Shown piece after piece: positions 4,139 through 7,664 of a DNA stretch of 7,664 nt; position 1 is the stretch's first letter, and every line of letters begins with the position of its first letter. The DNA comes from Sulfurospirillum sp. GTDB lineage: Bacteria; Campylobacterota; Campylobacteria; Campylobacterales; QNZT01. Location: assembly GCA_003978405.1 (NCBI GenBank), contig QNZU01000089.1, forward strand, positions 1-7,664. Reading direction: 5' to 3'. The position numbers were made by a program, and so were the translations under genes. The notes below the pieces were generated by a model. It ran no database searches. It was not told the origin of the DNA and was given only the letters and a program-made list of their open reading frames with translations.

Positions 4139-5347
4139 TTGTTTAGATTTGCTTTACCACCTTCACAAGATTTGGATATTGAAGATCTTAGGATTGCATT
4201 ATTTGATTATCTACTAAGCAGACAGAAAAAAGAGAAACTAACTATCCTTATAAAAAATGCAAATGAGAATGCTGAAGATAAAATTCAAGAGAATTTGGAA
4301 CTCTTATCACTGTTTGGTACCAGATGGGATGAAATTGTATATCAGAGTCATAATCTTAAGTTTTATCAACAACTTGCCTCTAAACTCTTGATTGACAAAA
4401 ATGCATTTTGCTGTTTTTGCACTCAAGAGGATAAGAAGAGTTGTCAATGTGAATATTTGAGTGATGAAGAAGTATTAAACAGGGAAGACTCTTTTTGCAT
4501 AAAAACAAAAAAGCCAAAATTTAAGATCAATCTGCACGATGAGATAAAAGGAAATTTAGAGTTTGATGAAAGTGAGATAGAAAACTTTATGCTGCTTCAA
4601 CAAAACAAACTTGCAAGTAATAATTTTGCAACTGCTGTTGATGATATGCTTTTGGATACCTCTATGGTCATTTGCGAAGAAAAAGAGCTTTTAAATTCTT
4701 TTATACAAAAGTGTATTCATAAATATTTAGCATATGACAAACAGATCAAATATGCTCATCTTGCTTCAATTGCTAATGAACAAAACAAAATATCGATAAA
4801 ATCTCTCTTGGATGATGGATACTTACCCTCTGCGATATCCAACTATCTCATTTTGTTAGGAAACAAAACTCCAAAAGAGATATTTGGTCTTGATGAAGCA
4901 GTAGAGTGGTTTGATATCAAAGATATCTCAAAAACAGCTCCAAAATTTGACTTGAAAAAGCTAAACCAGATCAATAAAGAGCATATAAAGATGCTAGATT
5001 CTTTAAAATTATCATCTTTGATAGGGTATTCAAGCTCTGATATAGGAGAACTTGCCAAAATTTATCTAAAAGAAGCAGATACAATCAACCAAATCAAAAC
5101 AAAAATTGATACAATATTTTCTAAAAAAGATTCTGATGAGTTTGGAAGATTAAAAGAGTTGGCAAAATCTGCCCCATACTTTGAAGAGTTTGATGATTTT
5201 AAACGGTATCTGATTCAAAAGAGTGGATTGGAAGAGAAAAGAGTTTTAAAAGAGCTTGGGTTTTTAATAACCGGTTCTACAAAAACTCAAAATTTAAATG
5301 AGATATATCCTCATATTAAAAACTATTTAGGAGAGATTTTAAAATGA
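4139..5347 (+). CDS. Degenerate glutamyl-tRNA synthetase-like protein, probably without aminoacylation activity
   Basis: A 402-residue class I GluRS homologue recognised over its full length, including YQSHN, the NNFATAVDD region, LLDDGYLPSAISNYLILLGN, and a C-terminal anticodon-binding region ending in ITGS and IYPHIKNYL. The active-site signatures are gone. The HIGH-type motif reads D13-I-E-D, the KMSKR motif reads K217-I-S-I-K, the segment corresponding to RGEDH reads C179-E-E-K-E, and the usual RIEDTD reads LIKNAN. The sequence CCFC (91-94) and CQC (102-104) keeps a zinc-knuckle-like arrangement, with a short connector. The frame is open throughout, has a good ribosome site and overlaps yggT by 4 bp. 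Position before yggT and slt is where I recall a gltX copy in Helicobacter and Campylobacter, so this appears to be that copy after loss of catalysis; a working gltX must lie elsewhere. It is unlikely to be GluQ-RS, which lacks the anticodon domain. Its function is unknown; a tRNA-binding or regulatory role is inference. Confidence 0.88.
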   Translation: MFRFALPPSQDLDIEDLRIALFDYLLSRQKKEKLTILIKNANENAEDKIQENLELLSLFGTRWDEIVYQSHNLKFYQQLASKLLIDKNAFCCFCTQEDKKSCQCEYLSDEEVLNREDSFCIKTKKPKFKINLHDEIKGNLEFDESEIENFMLLQQNKLASNNFATAVDDMLLDTSMVICEEKELLNSFIQKCIHKYLAYDKQIKYAHLASIANEQNKISIKSLLDDGYLPSAISNYLILLGNKTPKEIFGLDEAVEWFDIKDISKTAPKFDLKKLNQINKEHIKMLDSLKLSSLIGYSSSDIGELAKIYLKEADTINQIKTKIDTIFSKKDSDEFGRLKELAKSAPYFEEFDDFKRYLIQKSGLEEKRVLKELGFLITGSTKTQNLNEIYPHIKNYLGEILK

Positions 5348-5604
5348 TACTAATCAATGCTATTACTTCAACTTTGTATATGATACTAGAGCTTTACAAG
5401 TGGGTTATCATTATCAGTGCACTACTTACTTGGGTAAACCCTGATCCAAGAAATCCAATTGTCCAATTTTTATACGGAGTTACAGAGCCTGTGTATAGAT
5501 TTATAAGAAGATATATACCTACTGTTGTGGGTGGATTGGATCTGGCACCGATAATTATTCTATTTGCTATATTTTTCTTTCAACAACTACTTCGTGGATA
5601 TTGA
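5344..5604 (+). CDS. yggT: YggT-family inner-membrane protein
   Basis: An 86-residue integral membrane protein with a single YGGT repeat; the E. coli protein has two. The first membrane segment covers about residues 8-30 and the second about 66-83. Between them are the family signature residues: P-D-P-x-N-P (33-38), EPVYRFIRRYIP (48-59) and GGLDLAPI (63-70). The exact function is not established; work on relatives suggests envelope, osmotic or division-related roles. The ATG shares the sequence ATGA with the stop of the upstream GluRS-like gene and has AGGAGAG about eight bases before it, so translation is probably coupled. slt follows six bases downstream, which fits an envelope-related operon. 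Confidence 0.93.
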   Translation: MILINAITSTLYMILELYKWVIIISALLTWVNPDPRNPIVQFLYGVTEPVYRFIRRYIPTVVGGLDLAPIIILFAIFFFQQLLRGY

Positions 5605-5610
5605 TAGTAA

Positions 5611-7206
5611 TTGAAATATATACTTATTTTTATACTCCTAGTTTCACTTAGCTTGGAAGCTAGGATATACAGTGCATCACAACTATCATCAAAACCAAAA
5701 TCTCTGCAGAAAGATTTTTATATCTATCTGCTTTTAAAAAAAGGGATAAGTAAAAAAGAGGCAAACTCCCTACTTCCTCAAGTTTACAGACTCTCTCCAA
5801 AACTAAAAAAGGCTTTTACCCCATATATTGACAAATTTAAAAGAAGAGCCTATTGTGCCTCTTTAAAAGATAAAGAGCTTCTTGGAAGATACGGAGATTG
5901 TGTAGAGGCAGGGCTCTCTTTGTATCGTGCGACATTGATTGATCCTAAACTCCTTATCAAGATAGCAAACTCCATTCACAATTACAACCAAGAGCTTGAA
6001 GCATCTTACAAAACAATATCAACAAAGAGCTTTGACAAGCTCTTACAACTTCCTCCAAAACTTCTTTTAAAGACCTTTAACAGTGTAGGAGACAAATTTA
6101 GACAACACTACTACAACAAACCGTTTCCAAAAAAGCTGATAAACAGACTGATAAAACTTCCTTCGTTTAATTTAGCAGTTGAAAAAATCGTAAGAAGAGA
6201 TCTACCAAATCTTCAAAAAGAGCTAGTTGAGATAGACTCCTCTTTTCTAAATGAAAAAAGCAACTTTTTACTTGGATTAAATGCTATCAAATATGGGCAA
6301 TATGAAAATGCTATGAAATTTTTCAAACTCTCCCAAAAAAAATCAAAAAAAGTTTTTGAACATGACAAAGCTCTTTTTTGGCAATATCTTTTGAACAAAA
6401 ACAGTTCCATTCTAAAAGAGCTTGTAAACTCATATGATATCAATATATATACCCTCTATGCTTATGAAGAGCTTGGAGAGTATCCAGAGAATATTGTTTA
6501 CTCTCTTGATCCAAAAACCGATAAAACGCCATTTGATATCAAAGATCCGTTTGCATGGCTAAAGTTTAAAAAAGAGTTTTCCAAAGACTCTTTTGCAAAC
6601 GAAGAAAAAAGAAGGGAGTATCTTCTAAGATACAATTCCAAATGGAGCGAGCCTTATATCGCTTCAATGATTTATAACTACAAAAATAAAATCAGATATT
6701 TTCTTACTCCATATGAGTGGTACTTGAAAAATATAAATAAAAAGAGAAAAACTCTGCTCTACTCTCTTGCAAGACAGGAGAGTAGATGTATTCCAACTGA
6801 GGTATCAAGCTCCTATGCACTTGGAATGATGCAGTTTATGCCTTTTCTTGCCAAAAGTGTGGCAAAAGAGCTTGGAGTTAGAAATTTTGATTATGATATG
6901 ATGTTTGATCCCAAAACCGCTTTTGCTTTTGCAAACAGACATCTTGATTATCTTCAAAAGTATCTAAACCACCCTCTCTTTATCGCTTATGCCTATAACG
7001 GCGGTATCGGTTTTACAAGAAGGGAAGTTTTGGCAAAAGAGTTTTTTAAAAAAGGAGCATTTGAGCCATTTTTAAGTATGGAACTGATACCAAATGCTCA
7101 AGCTAGAAGATATGGCAAAAGAGTCTTGGCTAACTATGTTGTTTACTCCAAAGTATTTGGAGAACCAAAGAGTCTTCATTCACTCTTAGATGAGATACTA
7201 AGATAG
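5611..7206 (+). CDS. slt: Soluble lytic murein transglycosylase (Slt family, family 1)
   Basis: A 531-residue periplasmic enzyme that cleaves the MurNAc-GlcNAc bond of peptidoglycan, forming 1,6-anhydro-MurNAc ends. TTG 5611 gives MKYILIFILLVSLSLEA, a typical signal peptide with cleavage after LEA. No strong Shine-Dalgarno is visible, so translation may depend on yggT, which stops six bases earlier. Residues about 30-350 are a helical, Lys-rich superhelix-like region with weak TPR-type repeats. The catalytic SLT domain starts near 380: ARQESR contains the general acid/base E390, followed by SSYALGMMQFMP (400-411), AYNGG (461-465) and ELIPNAQARRYGKRVLANY (491-509). All family motifs are present, so it should be active. 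The length is close to that of the Helicobacter and Campylobacter homologues as I remember them. The stop codon abuts the stop of the convergent nitrilase gene with no spacer. Confidence 0.94.
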   Translation: MKYILIFILLVSLSLEARIYSASQLSSKPKSLQKDFYIYLLLKKGISKKEANSLLPQVYRLSPKLKKAFTPYIDKFKRRAYCASLKDKELLGRYGDCVEAGLSLYRATLIDPKLLIKIANSIHNYNQELEASYKTISTKSFDKLLQLPPKLLLKTFNSVGDKFRQHYYNKPFPKKLINRLIKLPSFNLAVEKIVRRDLPNLQKELVEIDSSFLNEKSNFLLGLNAIKYGQYENAMKFFKLSQKKSKKVFEHDKALFWQYLLNKNSSILKELVNSYDINIYTLYAYEELGEYPENIVYSLDPKTDKTPFDIKDPFAWLKFKKEFSKDSFANEEKRREYLLRYNSKWSEPYIASMIYNYKNKIRYFLTPYEWYLKNINKKRKTLLYSLARQESRCIPTEVSSSYALGMMQFMPFLAKSVAKELGVRNFDYDMMFDPKTAFAFANRHLDYLQKYLNHPLFIAYAYNGGIGFTRREVLAKEFFKKGAFEPFLSMELIPNAQARRYGKRVLANYVVYSKVFGEPKSLHSLLDEILR

Positions 7207-7664
7207 TCACTTATCACAGTAAATTTTATTCAGACATCCATAATACTCCACCCTTCTATCTCTAAAAAACGGCCAAATATCACGAACCTCTTTGCTCCTG
7301 TTTAGGTCAATCTCAACACTTAGAGTCTTCTCATCCTCATCGGCTCTTGCCAAAAACTCCCCTTGAGCTCCACATATAAAGGAGTTTCCCCAAAACTTAA
7401 TACCATCTCTCACACCACTCTCATCTGCTTCAAATCCGCATCTGTTAGCACTTATCAGTGGTAATCCGTTTGCTATGGCATGTGATCTTTGGATAGTGAT
7501 CCAAGCATCAAGTTGTCTATTTTTCTCATCCTCTTCATCGCTCTCAAACCAGCCGATTGCTGTTGGGTATATAAGAATCTGTGCTCCCTTTAGTGCCATA
7601 ATCCTTGCAGCCTCTACAAACCACTGATCCCAGCACACCAGCACACCAAGCCGTCCGACACTCG
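7207..7664 (-). CDS. aguB: Nitrilase-superfamily hydrolase, probably N-carbamoylputrescine amidase (5' end outside the window)
   Basis: About 152 C-terminal residues of a carbon-nitrogen hydrolase; the frame continues past the window edge, and the visible part begins SVGRLGVLVCWDQWF. The cysteine in VCWDQWF is the nucleophile of the Glu-Lys-Cys triad; the Glu and Lys lie in the missing part. Further blocks are YPTAIGW, SANRCGFE, FWGNSFICGAQGEFLARA and WPFFRDRRVEYY. CWDQWF-x-EAAR and the FRDRR ending are characteristic of the AguB group, which converts N-carbamoylputrescine to putrescine, CO2 and ammonia in the agmatine route. Another amidase of the same subgroup cannot be excluded without the rest of the gene and its neighbours; an adjacent agmatine deiminase would support the call. 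The TGA stop directly abuts the slt stop, and no separate terminator space exists between the convergent genes. Confidence 0.85.
   Translation of the reverse strand, partial: SVGRLGVLVCWDQWFVEAARIMALKGAQILIYPTAIGWFESDEEDEKNRQLDAWITIQRSHAIANGLPLISANRCGFEADESGVRDGIKFWGNSFICGAQGEFLARADEDEKTLSVEIDLNRSKEVRDIWPFFRDRRVEYYGCLNKIYCDK

Noticed and set aside
4843..5058. Minus-strand 71-residue frame
   Set aside because: Antisense shadow of the GluRS-like gene.
4139..5347. GluQ-RS (YadB) or an ordinary functional GltX
   Set aside because: GluQ-RS lacks the anticodon-binding region that is present here and keeps its ATP site; a functional GltX would need HIGH and KMSKS motifs, which are replaced.
4139..5347. 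Decaying pseudogene
   Set aside because: No stop or frameshift in 402 codons, good ribosome site, conserved C-terminus and overlap with yggT all argue for an expressed protein, though selection was not measured.
6213..6443. Minus-strand 76-residue frame
   Set aside because: Antisense shadow of slt, without a signal or family match.
1..7664. Defence system, prophage, toxin-antitoxin or biosynthetic cluster
   Set aside because: Apart from the repeat element, the genes are housekeeping or envelope functions; nothing resembling nucleases, integrases, paired toxins or synthases was found.

Overview
The window looks like ordinary chromosome of a Campylobacterota (epsilonproteobacterial) species, probably a free-living Sulfurimonas/Sulfurovum-like relative. 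The reasons are low GC and AT-rich codon use, a short RNase R of about the length I recall for Helicobacter and Campylobacter, and above all the gene order glutamyl-tRNA synthetase-like / yggT / lytic transglycosylase, which I remember as a conserved block in this phylum. The genus is inference; no marker gene is present.

Layout. Positions 1-198 hold no recognisable gene. They carry a compact, GC-richer element made of a 26-bp imperfect inverted repeat (24-49 against 149-174, 23 of 26 matching) enclosing a run of nine G. It lies directly past the 3' end of rnr (RNase R, minus strand, 199-2133). A 60-residue lipoprotein gene (2181-2363, minus) sits upstream of rnr and may be co-transcribed with it. 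A 181-bp AT-rich divergent intergenic region follows, with a perfect 26-bp all-A/T palindrome and candidate promoters in both directions. Then comes a secreted subtilisin-like (S8) protease on the plus strand. I move its start to TTG 2545, because the upstream TTG at 2515 lies almost on the -10 box.

The right half is a tight plus-strand operon: a GluRS-like gene (4139-5347), yggT (5344-5604, 4-bp ATGA overlap) and slt (5611-7206, 6-bp gap). Slt cuts cell-wall glycan in the periplasm. YggT is a small inner-membrane protein. The window closes with the 3' part of a nitrilase-superfamily gene on the minus strand, probably N-carbamoylputrescine amidase of polyamine synthesis. Its stop codon directly abuts that of slt.

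The most interesting observation is the first operon gene. It aligns over its whole length with GluRS, including the C-terminal anticodon-binding region and a Cys-rich zinc-knuckle-like segment. The aminoacylation signatures are erased: HIGH reads DIED, KMSKR reads KISIK and RGEDH reads CEEKE. The frame is intact and the gene is overlapped by yggT, so it looks like a catalytically dead, repurposed synthetase rather than a decaying pseudogene. Second in interest is the inverted-repeat/poly-G element beside rnr.
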